Assembly (NCBI GenBank): GCA_910585795.1 | Contig: CAJUFV010000171.1 | Location: forward strand, 10,422-74,421 | DNA from: an uncultured Clostridia bacterium | GTDB taxonomy: Bacteria > Bacillota > Clostridia > UBA1381 | Direction of reading: 5' to 3' | DNA length: 64,000 nucleotides | Part shown: positions 1 through 9,310 of the stretch, one piece after another | Layout of the letters: each line of letters opens with the position of its first letter | Numbering within the stretch: position 1 is the first letter of the stretch | Position numbers and translations under genes: made by a program | Notes under the pieces: model-generated | What the model saw: the letters and a program-made list of their open reading frames with translations, nothing else | What the model was told of the DNA's origin: nothing | The model's database searches: none

Positions 1-1
1 A

Positions 2-1249
2 ATTGTCCTGACCGCGCTTACGGCAGTATTCATCTGCGGCTGTTCGCATATTGAAGAATACGCAGAAAACACAGAAACATCAAATAGTGTTGAAATAACC
101 TCTGTCAATGTTGAAAATCCTGATTACTACTCACGCTTTAACGGGCAGGATATTTCCATTAACGTATACAATTGGGGAGAATATATGCCGGATGGCAGTG
201 AAGAAGGTGTTTTAAATCTAAACTCTGAATTTACAAAGCTCACAGGAATTAAAGTAAATTACAGTACCTATGCTACAAATGAGGAATTATACGCAAAGCT
301 AAAGGGCGGCGGTTCTACCTATGACATTATCATTCCTTCTGACTACATGATTTCAAGAATGATTAAAGAGGATATGCTTGAACCGCTTAATATGTCTGAC
401 ATACCAAATTTTAAAAATATTATGGAAAAGTTCCGCAATCCGGAATATGACCCAAACTCAATGTATTCTGTTCCTTATACATGGGGAACCGTAGGAATTA
501 TTTATGACAGCACAGTTGTAGATGAAAATGAAATAGGCTGGGACATTCTTTGGAATGAGGATTACGCCGGAAACATACTCATGTTTGACAATCCCCGCGA
601 CGCATTTGCCATTGCTGAAAATATGCTTGGATATTCACTTAATACGGAAAACACTGAAGAGCTTACTAAGGCAGCTCAGAAGCTCAAGGAGCAGAAAAAA
701 GTCGTTCAGGCATATGTCATGGATGAAATTTTTGACAAGATGGGAGCAGGTGAAGCCATTATAGCGCCTTATTACGCGGGAGACGCTATTACACTTATGG
801 ATGAATTTGAGGAGCTCGCTTTTGTCATTCCGGAAAGCGGCACCAATTTGTTTATAGACGCGGTTTGTATTCCGAAAGGCTGCCGAAATAAAGATGCGGC
901 TCAAATGTATATAAACTTCCTGTGTGAAAAAGACACCGCATATGCTGTAACCGATTTCATAGGCTATTCCACACCCAATCAGAAAGCATATGAAATGCTC
1001 CCGGAAGAGGTGAAACACGATGGTATTTCATATCCTGACGATGATTTTATAGAAAAGAAAACCACAATTTTCCGTAACCTATCCGATGAAGCAAATCTTA
1101 AAATGCAGACATTGTGGACTGAAATGAAATCCTCTGAGGAACAGACCCCTAATCGTGTAATTGTTCCGGCATTTATGTCAATTTGTATCATCGCTTCTCT
1201 ATTGATATTGATACAGCGGTATATAAAAAAGAAAAAAGATATGTTTTAA
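2..1249 (+). CDS. potD: Spermidine/putrescine-binding lipoprotein PotD-like (5' end outside window)
   Basis: Solute-binding protein of a polyamine ABC transporter. The frame is open from base 2, so the start lies before the window. The visible N-terminus is hydrophobic and ends in a lipobox (I-C-G-C, Cys at codon 14), meaning an exported lipid-anchored protein. A PotD-like stretch with NVYNWGEYMPDG follows at about codon 50. The mature domain has the length of PotD. Unusually, the C-terminus adds a hydrophobic segment (from FMSICIIASLLILI) followed by RYIKKKK, which looks like a second membrane anchor. Permease and ATPase genes would be upstream. The family call is firm; the exact polyamine is not known. 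Confidence 0.88.
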   Translation: MVLTALTAVFICGCSHIEEYAENTETSNSVEITSVNVENPDYYSRFNGQDISINVYNWGEYMPDGSEEGVLNLNSEFTKLTGIKVNYSTYATNEELYAKLKGGGSTYDIIIPSDYMISRMIKEDMLEPLNMSDIPNFKNIMEKFRNPEYDPNSMYSVPYTWGTVGIIYDSTVVDENEIGWDILWNEDYAGNILMFDNPRDAFAIAENMLGYSLNTENTEELTKAAQKLKEQKKVVQAYVMDEIFDKMGAGEAIIAPYYAGDAITLMDEFEELAFVIPESGTNLFIDAVCIPKGCRNKDAAQMYINFLCEKDTAYAVTDFIGYSTPNQKAYEMLPEEVKHDGISYPDDDFIEKKTTIFRNLSDEANLKMQTLWTEMKSSEEQTPNRVIVPAFMSICIIASLLILIQRYIKKKKDMF

Positions 1250-1330
1250 TATAATAAAAGGCTGTTCACAATAGACACAGTTAAAACATCAAACTGTTTA
1301 TCTGTATAACTATATCAATTTTAAATATAA

Positions 1331-1362
1331 AAAAACCGATAGAATAAAATCTATCGGTTTTT
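1331..1362. terminator. Bidirectional hairpin terminator
   Basis: A perfect inverted repeat (AAAAACCGATAG / CTATCGGTTTTT, 8-nt loop) lies between two converging genes. T-runs on both strands let it serve potD and, in the other direction, the zinc-ribbon membrane protein gene. Confidence 0.85.
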
Positions 1363-1410
1363 CTATCTTAACCGTATCCGCCAAAAACAGCATTTTTATC
1401 ATATAACCCT

Positions 1411-2208
1411 TTAAAGCTTTGTACCGCATTTAGTGCAAAACTTTTTGTCCGAATTATTATTAAATCCGCACTGCGGACATGTGACTGATTCTCCGTCAGA
1501 TATAGAGCCGGCAGCACTTACTGTATATGAATATGACGAAGACACAGGCTTTTTCGCATATTCATAAAAACCCGCCCGCACAAGTCCAAGGAACAGCGGG
1601 GCAAATACACTATACGCAATTGACAGTATAACAGAAATAACTGTAAATATAACACCCGCAAACGGAATTAGCGCAAGCAGAGCAAGAATAAAACTAATTA
1701 CCATATACGCGGCCGGAATAATAATACTCGCACAAAACATATTCAGCTTATAGCCCTTTGTGTCAATCATTGACTTTCTAAGCGCTTCTGTCGCATTCAC
1801 ATTAGGCTCACGCATTAAGATATAAGGCGTAAACGCATACGAATAACTCTTTATCACCGCAATAACAGGTCCCGCTATGGGAACAAGGAACCACAATAAA
1901 ATCCACAAAGACTTCCAGCACATACCGCCGGCAACATGCGGAAATTTTTTAAAGCCTTCAAAAAGCTGGTCAGAATAGACCTCTCTGCCGTTATAGCCGT
2001 CAAGATAAATAACCGCCAAGCCGGCGTTTATTGCGGCAATAACAGGTATTGTTATAATCGGCAAAACACCAAAAATAAGAATAATTATTGTCAGGAATCC
2101 GCCCAATAATGAAAGTCCCCAAAGCCGAAGCGGCTTATTTTTAAGAATATTAAACGACCGTCTGTAAATACTTTTTATCATAATAATTTCCATAGCCTTT
2201 CTGCCCAC
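1411..2208 (-). CDS. Multi-pass membrane protein with C-terminal zinc ribbon (DUF975-like)
   Basis: About 260 residues with four to five hydrophobic segments between residues 28 and 215. The pattern of paired helices and an 'LREP..NATEALRKSM' stretch recalls DUF975 membrane proteins. The last 25 residues form a zinc ribbon (CPQC...CTKC). The frame opens with GTG at 2208, but ATG at 2193 or 2181 is as plausible; AGAAAGG lies just before 2193. The function is unknown. The zinc ribbon suggests a cytoplasmic binding or regulatory tail. It is transcribed alone, ending at the 1331 terminator. Confidence 0.75.
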   Translation of the reverse strand: MGRKAMEIIMIKSIYRRSFNILKNKPLRLWGLSLLGGFLTIIILIFGVLPIITIPVIAAINAGLAVIYLDGYNGREVYSDQLFEGFKKFPHVAGGMCWKSLWILLWFLVPIAGPVIAVIKSYSYAFTPYILMREPNVNATEALRKSMIDTKGYKLNMFCASIIIPAAYMVISFILALLALIPFAGVIFTVISVILSIAYSVFAPLFLGLVRAGFYEYAKKPVSSSYSYTVSAAGSISDGESVTCPQCGFNNNSDKKFCTKCGTKL

Positions 2209-2323
2209 AAATAGTAATTAAAAATCTTAACCATTCCTGCCTGTGGGCTGACAAGGCGTTAAATGGAAATTATGTCCATGCGCGTTCGCCGTAAGCGAAA
2301 AATCACACGGGCAATTAAATTAG

Positions 2324-2345
2324 TTAACGTGATTTAGCACGTTAA
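2324..2345. repeat. 22-bp inverted repeat downstream of araD
   Basis: TTAACGTG-ATTTAG-CACGTTAA is a perfect 8-bp stem just beyond the araD stop. It has no T-run, so it is either a weak 3'-end hairpin for the araBD transcript or an operator for the gene to its left. Confidence 0.5.
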
Positions 2346-2366
2346 TACCTCACTGTTAGTATATAA

Positions 2367-3059
2367 TTATTTTCCCTGTCCGTAATACGCGTTTGCTCCG
2401 TGCTTTCTGTAATAATGCTTATCCTGAAGCTCCCGCGGAGCGGGCTTTACATTCGGATTTATTGCCTCTGTATGCACTGCCATCTTTGCCACCTCTTCAA
2501 GAACCACCGCGTTATGCACAGCGTCTATACCGTCTTTTCCCCATGTAAACGGCCCGTGATTTTTACACAGCACCGCCGGAACAGCCTCATAATCTTTATC
2601 TTTAAAGAAATCAGCTATTAATACACCTGTATTTTTTTCATAACCGCTGTCAATTTCTTCTTGTGTCAGATTCCTGACACATGGAATTTCACCATACATA
2701 TAGTCGGCATGTGTTGTGCCATAGCACGGAATACCTCGTCCGGCCTGCGCCCAGCTTGTCGCCCACGGTGAATGAGTATGCACAATACCGCCTATATTCA
2801 AAAAAGCCCTGTATAGCTCCGCATGTGTCGCTGTATCTGACGAAGGATTATACTCACCCTCAATTTTATCGCCGTTAAGGTCAACGATAACCATATCCTC
2901 CGGCCTTAGCTTGTCATAGTCAACTCCCGACGGCTTAATTGCGAAATATCCTGTCTCTCTGTCAATCTCACTGACATTTCCCCATGTAAACGTCACTAAT
3001 CCGTGTTTTGGAAGCTGCATATTTGCCTCGTAAACTCTTTTTTTCAGTTCTTCTAACAT
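2367..3059 (-). CDS. araD: L-ribulose-5-phosphate 4-epimerase
   Basis: Interconverts L-ribulose 5-phosphate and D-xylulose 5-phosphate, the last arabinose-specific step before the pentose phosphate pathway. It is 230 residues, normal for class II aldolase/epimerases. Family marks include GNVSEID near the N-terminus, the zinc-binding [14 protein letters not shown] and a later [16 protein letters not shown] lies nine bases before ATG 3059. It sits 21 bp downstream of a sugar kinase gene and is almost certainly co-transcribed with it. No arabinose isomerase is in the window, and a ribulose, xylulose or ascorbate-derived substrate cannot be excluded. Confidence 0.93.
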   Translation of the reverse strand: MLEELKKRVYEANMQLPKHGLVTFTWGNVSEIDRETGYFAIKPSGVDYDKLRPEDMVIVDLNGDKIEGEYNPSSDTATHAELYRAFLNIGGIVHTHSPWATSWAQAGRGIPCYGTTHADYMYGEIPCVRNLTQEEIDSGYEKNTGVLIADFFKDKDYEAVPAVLCKNHGPFTWGKDGIDAVHNAVVLEEVAKMAVHTEAINPNVKPAPRELQDKHYYRKHGANAYYGQGK

Positions 3060-3080
3060 ATTAATAATCTCCCTTGTTTA

Positions 3081-4673
3081 TTACTTCATATTTTCAACTG
3101 CCGCTTTTTCGATAGGCAAGCCGCATGCGTAACGCTCCGCAAAGACATTAAAGCCGTCAACATCAGCCTTATCAGGCTTAATAGAATATACCTCTCCTTT
3201 TGCGAACACCTTGCTGTCAAGAAAATCCATAAGCGTTTCTCCGTCGGATTTTGTAAGCATATATGACGCGAGAAGCGCGATACCCCACGCTCCGCCCTCG
3301 CCTGCTGTTTCCATCAATGAAACAGGCGTATTTATAGCTGCCGCCATAAATTTCTGGCCGACGTCCTTAGTTTTAAACAACCCCCCGTGACCAAACATTC
3401 TGTCAATTTTTACATCCTCTTCCGAAAGAATATCCATACCCAGCTTAAGAGTACCCAGTGACGAATACAGATGCGTACGCATCATATTAGCAAGATTAAA
3501 TTTACTGTCCGGAGTACGTACAAATAACGGTCTGCCTTCGGATAGTCCTGTTATATTCTCTCCTGAGAAATAATTATAGGAAAGAAGTCCGCCGCAGTCA
3601 GCGTCACCCTCCAGCGCCTTGAAATAGAGTGTATCATACAGCTTTGGCGTGCTTATATCAACGCCCAGCTCCTCGGCAAACTCACGGAATATACCAACCC
3701 ACGCATTAATATCCGAAGTACAGTTGTTTACATGCACCATAGCGACATCGTCTCCTACAGGAGTTGTTACAATATCAATTTCAGGATACGCGTTTTTAAG
3801 AGGCTTTTCAAGAACAACCATAGCAAACACAGAGGTACCGGCAGACACATTGCCCGTACGCTTTGTAATACTGTTTGTTGCTGCCATACCTGTTCCCGCG
3901 TCGCCCTCCGGCGGACAAAGAGGGATTCCGCTTCTAAGCTTACCCGAAGCATCAAGCAGCTTCGCTCCCTCCTCCGATAAATTACCGGCATTGTCTCCCG
4001 CGACAAGCACTTTAGGGAGAATATCATAAATACTCCACGGATATTTTTTGACAGAATCAATAGCATTAAATTTATCAAGCATTTGTTTGTTATAGTCTTT
4101 TATACCGCTGTCTATCGGAAACATACCCGAAGCCTCTCCGATACCAAGAACAAACCTGCCCGTTAGCTTCCAGTGTATATATCCGGCAAGAGTTGTCAGA
4201 TATTTAATATCGCGGACATGCTTCTCACCGTTTAAGACTGCCTGATAAAGATGAGCAATACTCCAGCGTTCAGGAATATTAAAATTAAACAGCTCTGTAA
4301 GCTCCTCCGCGGCTTTTCCAGTTATACTATTTCTCCATGTACGAAACGGAACAAGCAGCTCTCCGTTTTTATCAAACGCCATGTAGCCGTGCATCATTGC
4401 GCTGAAGCCTATCGCGCCGATTGATGTGATTTCCGCGCCGTATTTTTCTTTTACGTCCCTTGTCATATCACTGTAGCAATCCTGAAGCCCTGTCCATATA
4501 TCGTCTAAAGTATATGTCCATATACCGTCTGTAAGACGGTTTTCCCAGTCATGACTGCCGGACGCTAAAGGATTATTGTTTTCATCAATAAGTACAGCCT
4601 TTATACGAGTTGAGCCAAACTCAATCCCCAGCACAGTTTTTCCGTCTTCAATCGCCTGTTTTATGTTTTCCAT
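3081..4673 (-). CDS. araB: FGGY-family carbohydrate kinase, probable ribulokinase
   Basis: Phosphorylates a ketopentose, most likely L-ribulose given the adjacent araD. About 530 residues. The N-terminal ATPase fold shows [17 protein letters not shown]; the second half has [13 protein letters not shown] and a Gly-rich GHGGLFKT / [15 protein letters not shown] nucleotide site. ATG 4673 is chosen because AAGGAGG lies six bases upstream; the frame extends to 4733 without a ribosome binding site. It belongs to the FGGY branch common in Clostridia and Bacteroides rather than the classic enteric AraB, so xylulose remains a possible substrate. Confidence 0.85.
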   Translation of the reverse strand: MENIKQAIEDGKTVLGIEFGSTRIKAVLIDENNNPLASGSHDWENRLTDGIWTYTLDDIWTGLQDCYSDMTRDVKEKYGAEITSIGAIGFSAMMHGYMAFDKNGELLVPFRTWRNSITGKAAEELTELFNFNIPERWSIAHLYQAVLNGEKHVRDIKYLTTLAGYIHWKLTGRFVLGIGEASGMFPIDSGIKDYNKQMLDKFNAIDSVKKYPWSIYDILPKVLVAGDNAGNLSEEGAKLLDASGKLRSGIPLCPPEGDAGTGMAATNSITKRTGNVSAGTSVFAMVVLEKPLKNAYPEIDIVTTPVGDDVAMVHVNNCTSDINAWVGIFREFAEELGVDISTPKLYDTLYFKALEGDADCGGLLSYNYFSGENITGLSEGRPLFVRTPDSKFNLANMMRTHLYSSLGTLKLGMDILSEEDVKIDRMFGHGGLFKTKDVGQKFMAAAINTPVSLMETAGEGGAWGIALLASYMLTKSDGETLMDFLDSKVFAKGEVYSIKPDKADVDGFNVFAERYACGLPIEKAAVENMK

Positions 4674-4759
4674 AATATCCTCCTTAATAATTAATATTTC
4701 TTTAAATTCACTACAGTTATACCAATTTACCAAATCTTACTTAATTGTCCTTATTTTTT

Positions 4760-4787
4760 ATTATAACATTTTTACGGAATTTAGCAA
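4760..4787 (-). promoter_or_regulatory. Promoter of the araB-araD operon
   Basis: On the minus strand TTGCTA (4782-4787) and a perfect TATAAT (4760-4765) are 16 bp apart, about 90 bp before the araB start. No repressor site was identified. Confidence 0.6.
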
Positions 4788-4860
4788 TATAAAATAAAAA
4801 AAATATTAAATTAATTTATTCCGTGCCTGACTCCGGCAGAGCAAAATTATTTCGCGTATC

Positions 4861-4889
4861 TTGACATAGCAATGGATTTTTTATATAAT
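4861..4889 (+). promoter_or_regulatory. Consensus sigma-A promoter of alaS
   Basis: TTGACA (4861-4866) and TATAAT (4884-4889) are both perfect and exactly 17 bp apart. The start codon is 44 bp beyond the -10 box, which leaves no room for a T-box leader; alaS is therefore likely strongly and constitutively expressed. Confidence 0.9.
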
Positions 4890-4932
4890 AATAGGAAGAA
4901 TTAACAATTGAACGAAGGAGATTAAATAAATT

Positions 4933-7575
4933 ATGAAACCGATGGGTATAAATGAAATACGAGAAAAATTTCTCAGCTTTTTTGAATCGAAAAGCTGTTT
5001 AAGACTTGACAGCTTTCCTCTTATTCCGAAAAATGACGCAAGTCTGCTGCTTATAAATTCAGGCATGGCTCCCATGAAGCCATGGTTCCAGAACCCTGAA
5101 ACCGCACCGAAAAGACGTGTTACCACCTGTCAGAAATGCATAAGAACCGGCGATATTGAAAACGTGGGAAAAACCGCGCGCCACGGAACTTTTTTTGAAA
5201 TGCTGGGCAACTTCTCCTTCGGAGATTATTTCAAGCATGAAGCGACATCATGGGCATGGGAATTCTTTACAAAGGTTATGGAAATACCGGAGGAGCGCCT
5301 CTGGATTTCCGTTTATGAAGAGGATGATGAGGCGCGCGACATATGGATAAACGAAGTCGGCGTTGACCCGTCCCATATTGTCAAGCTTGGAAAGAGCGAT
5401 AATTTCTGGGAGCATGGCACAGGTCCATGCGGTCCTTGCAGCGAGATTTACTATGACCGCGGCGAGGAATACGGCTGCGGCAGTCCCGACTGCGGCGTTG
5501 GCTGTGAATGTGACCGCTTCATGGAAGTCTGGAATCTGGTATTTACGCAGTTCGACAAGGACGAAGACGGTAACTACAATCCACTGCCTAATCCAAATAT
5601 TGATACAGGTATGGGGCTTGAACGTCTTGCGGTTGTTATGCAAAGCGTTGACAATCTGTTTGAGGTTGACACCGTTCAAGACGTAATGAAGCATATCTGC
5701 TCAATAGCGGGACTGGAATACAAAAAGGATGATAAAAAAGATGTTTCACTGCGTGTTATTACTGACCATATCAGAAGCACGGTTATGATGGTGTCAGACG
5801 GCGTTATTCCGTCCAACGAGGGCAGAGGCTATGTTCTGCGCCGTCTTTTAAGACGCGCGGCTCGTCATGGAAAGCTTCTTAATATTAACAAACAATTTCT
5901 GTTTGAAGTGGCGGACACAGTTATAAACTGCTCAAAAGACGCGTATCCTGAGCTTGAAGAAAAAAGAGATTATATTAAAAAAATTATACAAAAGGAAGAG
6001 GAACGCTTTGACGCTACTATTGACAACGGTCTTGTAGTTCTTAACGGCTATATTGAAGAAGCTAAAAAGGACGGCAGAAAGAGCCTTACGGGCGATGAAG
6101 CCTTCAAGCTGCATGATACCTACGGCTTTCCCCTTGATTTAACAATTGAAATGGCGCAGGAACAAGGACTTGAAGTTGACACAGATGGTTTTAACACAGC
6201 AATGCAGGAGCAGAAGGAAACAGCAAGAAACGCGAGAGAGGACGGCTCAAGCTGGGACGGCGACGAAGCCTATGTATTTGAAAACGCTAAACCGACTGTA
6301 TTTACAGGCTATGACGCGCTTGAAGCCGAAGCAAAAATCACCGGTATCGTTGTTGAGGGTGAGGGCGTTTCACAGGCTATATGCACAGAACAAAATGGAT
6401 TTATAGTAACTGACATAACACCGTTTTACGCGGAAATGGGCGGTCAGACAGGTGACACAGGTATAGTATCTGTAAACGGAAAAGCCGCGGCGGATATTGT
6501 AAACACGACAAAGACAGCCGATGGATATTATATGCATGAAATACATGTGAGCGACGGAGCGTTAAGTGTGGGTGACACAGTTACGCTTACAGTTGATAAA
6601 GCGCGCAGAATGGCGATATGCCGTAATCATACCGCAACACACATTCTTGATAAAGCGTTACGCGAGGTTTTAGGCTCTCATGTGGCTCAGGCTGGTTCGC
6701 TTGTCGAGGACAACAGACTGCGTTTTGACTTTTCACATTTTGAGGCAATGACTTCTGAACAGATAAAACAAACAGAAGAGCTTGTCAACAAAAAAATTCT
6801 TGAAAGCATTGATGTTACCGTCCGTGAGCTTCCTATTGAGGAAGCTAAAAAGCTTGGCGCGATTGCTCTGTTCGGAGAGAAATACGGGGATATTGTAAGA
6901 GTTGTTTCCATCGGCGATTACAGCGTAGAATTCTGCGGCGGTACACATCTTACCAATTCGGCGCAGTGCGGATTATTCAAAATCATTTCAGAAAGCGGAG
7001 TCGCTGCTGGCACGAGACGTATTGAGGCCGTTACAGGACAAGGAGTACTTGAATATATAAATAACAACGACAGACTTATCGCGGAAACCGCTGCCGCTCT
7101 TAAAACAAATCAGATACACGAGATTAACAAAAAAGCGGAAAGTCTGTTTATCCAAAACAGAGAGCTTGAAAAACAGATTGACAGCTTCAAAGAAAAAATG
7201 GCTGCCGCAAAGGTAAGCAACATTATGGCCGGTATCAAGCATATTGGCAATATAAATCTTCTTACCGCGCAGGTTGACGGTATGAGCGCGGACGAGATGA
7301 AAACAATGGCGGACAAGGTTAAGGCGGACGTTCAAAACAGTGTTGCCGTTATGGGCTCGCTGACAGACGGCAAAATCACGTTTGTAGCAATGGCTTCAAA
7401 GGACGCTGTTAAAGCCGGTGTGCACTGCGGAAATATAATTAAGGAAATAACTGCTATTGCCGGCGGACGAGGCGGCGGCAAGCCTGATATGGCACAAGGC
7501 GGCGGAGCAGACGCAAACAAAATTGATGACGCTCTTGCGCGGGTTGATGAAATAGTAGAAGCACAAATAAAATAA
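4933..7575 (+). CDS. alaS: Alanyl-tRNA synthetase
   Basis: Charges tRNA-Ala and clears mischarged Ser/Gly. The 880 residues carry the full bacterial domain order. The class II catalytic core begins near residue 5, with R-FLSFF, a GTFFEMLGNFSFGDYF stretch, and a zinc-like cysteine-rich insert CGSPDCGVGCECDRF. The tRNA-recognition region follows. The editing domain has CRNHTATHILDKAL (HxxxH) and VEFCGGTHL (CxxxH). A C-terminal DHHA1/C-Ala domain ends in GGRGGGKPDMAQGGG. GAAGGAG lies about a dozen bases before ATG 4933. In many Firmicutes alaS is followed by ireB; here ireB lies 33 kb away. Confidence 0.98.
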   Translation: MKPMGINEIREKFLSFFESKSCLRLDSFPLIPKNDASLLLINSGMAPMKPWFQNPETAPKRRVTTCQKCIRTGDIENVGKTARHGTFFEMLGNFSFGDYFKHEATSWAWEFFTKVMEIPEERLWISVYEEDDEARDIWINEVGVDPSHIVKLGKSDNFWEHGTGPCGPCSEIYYDRGEEYGCGSPDCGVGCECDRFMEVWNLVFTQFDKDEDGNYNPLPNPNIDTGMGLERLAVVMQSVDNLFEVDTVQDVMKHICSIAGLEYKKDDKKDVSLRVITDHIRSTVMMVSDGVIPSNEGRGYVLRRLLRRAARHGKLLNINKQFLFEVADTVINCSKDAYPELEEKRDYIKKIIQKEEERFDATIDNGLVVLNGYIEEAKKDGRKSLTGDEAFKLHDTYGFPLDLTIEMAQEQGLEVDTDGFNTAMQEQKETARNAREDGSSWDGDEAYVFENAKPTVFTGYDALEAEAKITGIVVEGEGVSQAICTEQNGFIVTDITPFYAEMGGQTGDTGIVSVNGKAAADIVNTTKTADGYYMHEIHVSDGALSVGDTVTLTVDKARRMAICRNHTATHILDKALREVLGSHVAQAGSLVEDNRLRFDFSHFEAMTSEQIKQTEELVNKKILESIDVTVRELPIEEAKKLGAIALFGEKYGDIVRVVSIGDYSVEFCGGTHLTNSAQCGLFKIISESGVAAGTRRIEAVTGQGVLEYINNNDRLIAETAAALKTNQIHEINKKAESLFIQNRELEKQIDSFKEKMAAAKVSNIMAGIKHIGNINLLTAQVDGMSADEMKTMADKVKADVQNSVAVMGSLTDGKITFVAMASKDAVKAGVHCGNIIKEITAIAGGRGGGKPDMAQGGGADANKIDDALARVDEIVEAQIK

Positions 7576-7591
7576 TGCTTTTCCAAATGAA

Positions 7592-7615
7592 AAGGGCTGT
7601 CTTGTGACAGCCCTT
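7592..7615. terminator. Hairpin downstream of alaS
   Basis: AAGGGCTGTC-TTGT-GACAGCCCTT is a perfect 10-bp stem right after alaS. The plus strand lacks a T-run, whereas the minus strand has TTTT directly after the stem, so it may also end a leftward transcript from the 7620-7735 element. Confidence 0.65.
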
Positions 7616-7620
7616 AAGCA

Positions 7621-7735
7621 TAAAATGTATGATTTCGCGGTTTCTCAGACGCGCATAAGAAACTCGCCGCCCGCCATGCTTTATGAACTGAGCAGCGCGT
7701 AAAAAATACAAGGCTCAGATTAATTGCTAAATAAA
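7621..7735. other. GC-rich, foldable intergenic island (candidate non-coding RNA)
   Basis: The 360-bp gap between alaS and the HIT gene has no convincing gene. Its first part is clearly richer in G+C than its A/T flanks and contains nested complementary stretches: GTTTCT (7640-7645) with AGAAAC (7658-7663), and ACGCGC (7649-7654) with GCGCGT (7695-7700). The hairpin at 7592 would end a minus-strand transcript with a T-run. No known RNA family is recognised; this is a suggestion from composition and pairing only. Bases 7740-7920 are plain A/T-rich DNA. Confidence 0.3.
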
Positions 7736-7935
7736 TCTTGAATCACAACTATATTAATTATAATTTTACATGTGTAAAAAGCCCGCATTTTTTTACAATA
7801 AAATATATGTAAAAAATAGTAACCATATAACATAGTTAAAACAGTCAAACTATTTAAAATTTATTTAGCAGATATATAATCACATATTATTACTTAAGTG
7901 TAAATAGCTTAATCAAAAATTTAGGAGGAATAAAC

Positions 7936-8271
7936 ATGGATTGTCTGTTTTGTAAAATTATAAGCGGTGAAATTCCGTCAACAAAGGTATATGAGGATGA
8001 TATGCTTCTAGCGTTCCTCGACATCAACCCGCAGGCGCCGAAGCATATCGTGATTGTACCTAAAACACATATTCAGAGCGCAAATGAAATAAACGGGACA
8101 AATCTTAAATATGTGGCGGCAATATGGGAAAAAATCCCTCAGCTTGCAAAGGATTTAAGTTTTGCTGAAAATGGCTATAGAGTAATAAACAACTGCGGCA
8201 GCGACGGCGGGCAAACAGTCCCGCATCTGCATTTCCACCTTCTCGGCGGAAAACAGTTTACTGATTTTTAA
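7936..8271 (+). CDS. HIT family nucleotide-binding protein (HinT-like)
   Basis: Small purine-nucleoside phosphoramidase-type protein, 111 residues, the usual HinT size. It opens with DCLFCKIISGEIPSTKVYEDD, in which the two cysteines often bind zinc. It ends with the histidine triad PHLHFHLLGG. TAGGAGGA lies eight bases before ATG 7936. It is a single-gene unit followed at once by a terminator. The cellular substrate of bacterial HIT proteins is generally not settled. Confidence 0.95.
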   Translation: MDCLFCKIISGEIPSTKVYEDDMLLAFLDINPQAPKHIVIVPKTHIQSANEINGTNLKYVAAIWEKIPQLAKDLSFAENGYRVINNCGSDGGQTVPHLHFHLLGGKQFTDF

Positions 8272-8281
8272 TACAGGTATT

Positions 8282-8315
8282 AAAAAAGCGGATAAAAATT
8301 TTATCCGTTTTTTTT
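8282..8315. terminator. Terminator between converging HIT and radical SAM genes
   Basis: CGGATAAAA / TTTTATCCG stem flanked by A and T runs. It overlaps the last codons of the leftward radical SAM gene, whose stop is at 8301, and can work in both directions. Confidence 0.75.
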
Positions 8316-9245
8316 ATATTTTGCTCCCTGATATGTGTCCAGTTTTAGCATAAGCTTATCAATTTCATTTAATACAACAAATTTTTTCAAGCTCCATTCT
8401 GGACCTATAAGCGAATCCCGTCCCCCATCTCCGGTCAAACGCTGGATAACTGTTTCCTCTGGAAACAATTCAAGCTGACTGACAATGGTATCAACATAAG
8501 CTTCAAGCGTCATAAGCTCAAATTCACCTTTTTCATACATTTCAGCAAGACGGGTATTCTTCAGCACATGCAGTAAATGCAGCTTCACACAATGCGGATT
8601 AAGCGCGGCAACAGCGCGCGCGCTGTCAAGCATCATTTCTTTTGTCTCACCCGGAAGACCGTCTATAAGATGCACGCAAATATTTATTCCTAACTTACGC
8701 AGCTTTTCATACCCTTCCAGAAAATCCGCGTAAGTATGACAGCGGTTTATAAGCTCTCCCGTTTTATCATAAATAGTCTGTAACCCCAGCTCAACAATAA
8801 GATATGTTCGCTCATTCAGCTCTGATAAGTATTCCATCACATCATCTTCCAGACAATCCGCGCGCGTCGCTATACTAAGTCCCACAACATTATCCTGCGC
8901 CAGCGCACATTCAAAACGTTCACGCAGAACCTCTGCCGGCGCATATGTATTAGTATGCGCCTGAAAATACGGAATATATTTTGCGTTACTCCATTTCTTA
9001 TGCATGCGCTCCCTGACCTCGTTAAACTGTGTCAAAATATTATGGGACGGGTCACCCGCAAAATCACCGCTGCCGCCGGAGCAGTATATACAGCCGCCCA
9101 CGCCCTTGCTCCCGTCAATATTCGGACATGTAAAGCCTCCGTTTAAGGCAACCTTAAACACCTTCCCCCCAAACCTTCTTTGAAGATGATAATTCCATGT
9201 ATAATAACGTTTATTATCATTTGAGTATTTAAAACTATTTTTCAT
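8301..9245 (-). CDS. TIGR01212-family radical SAM protein (YtqA-like)
   Basis: 314 residues. The cluster-binding cysteines are C40, C52 and C55 (FTCPN...GGCIYC), with the longer first spacing typical of the YtqA/YhcC group instead of CxxxCxxC. Other family marks are FQAHTNTYAP, LSIATRADCL, ELGLQTIYD and CVHLIDGLPGE. GGAGGAGC precedes ATG 9245. The reaction is not established for the family beyond reductive SAM chemistry; some relatives are linked to tRNA or cofactor modification. It lies 65 bp from the next gene upstream on the same strand. Confidence 0.9.
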   Translation of the reverse strand: MKNSFKYSNDNKRYYTWNYHLQRRFGGKVFKVALNGGFTCPNIDGSKGVGGCIYCSGGSGDFAGDPSHNILTQFNEVRERMHKKWSNAKYIPYFQAHTNTYAPAEVLRERFECALAQDNVVGLSIATRADCLEDDVMEYLSELNERTYLIVELGLQTIYDKTGELINRCHTYADFLEGYEKLRKLGINICVHLIDGLPGETKEMMLDSARAVAALNPHCVKLHLLHVLKNTRLAEMYEKGEFELMTLEAYVDTIVSQLELFPEETVIQRLTGDGGRDSLIGPEWSLKKFVVLNEIDKLMLKLDTYQGAKYKKNG

Positions 9246-9310
9246 AATAATTAACCGCTCCTCCGCAAAGCAGATGGAGCGGTTATTCCTCCTATCAGTA
9301 TAAAAAGGAT

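Noticed and set aside
4734..4932. T-box leader before alaS
   Set aside because: The perfect promoter is only 44 bp before the start codon, leaving no room for a T-box.
5248..5694. 148-residue minus-strand frame within alaS
   Set aside because: Shadow of the alaS coding frame.
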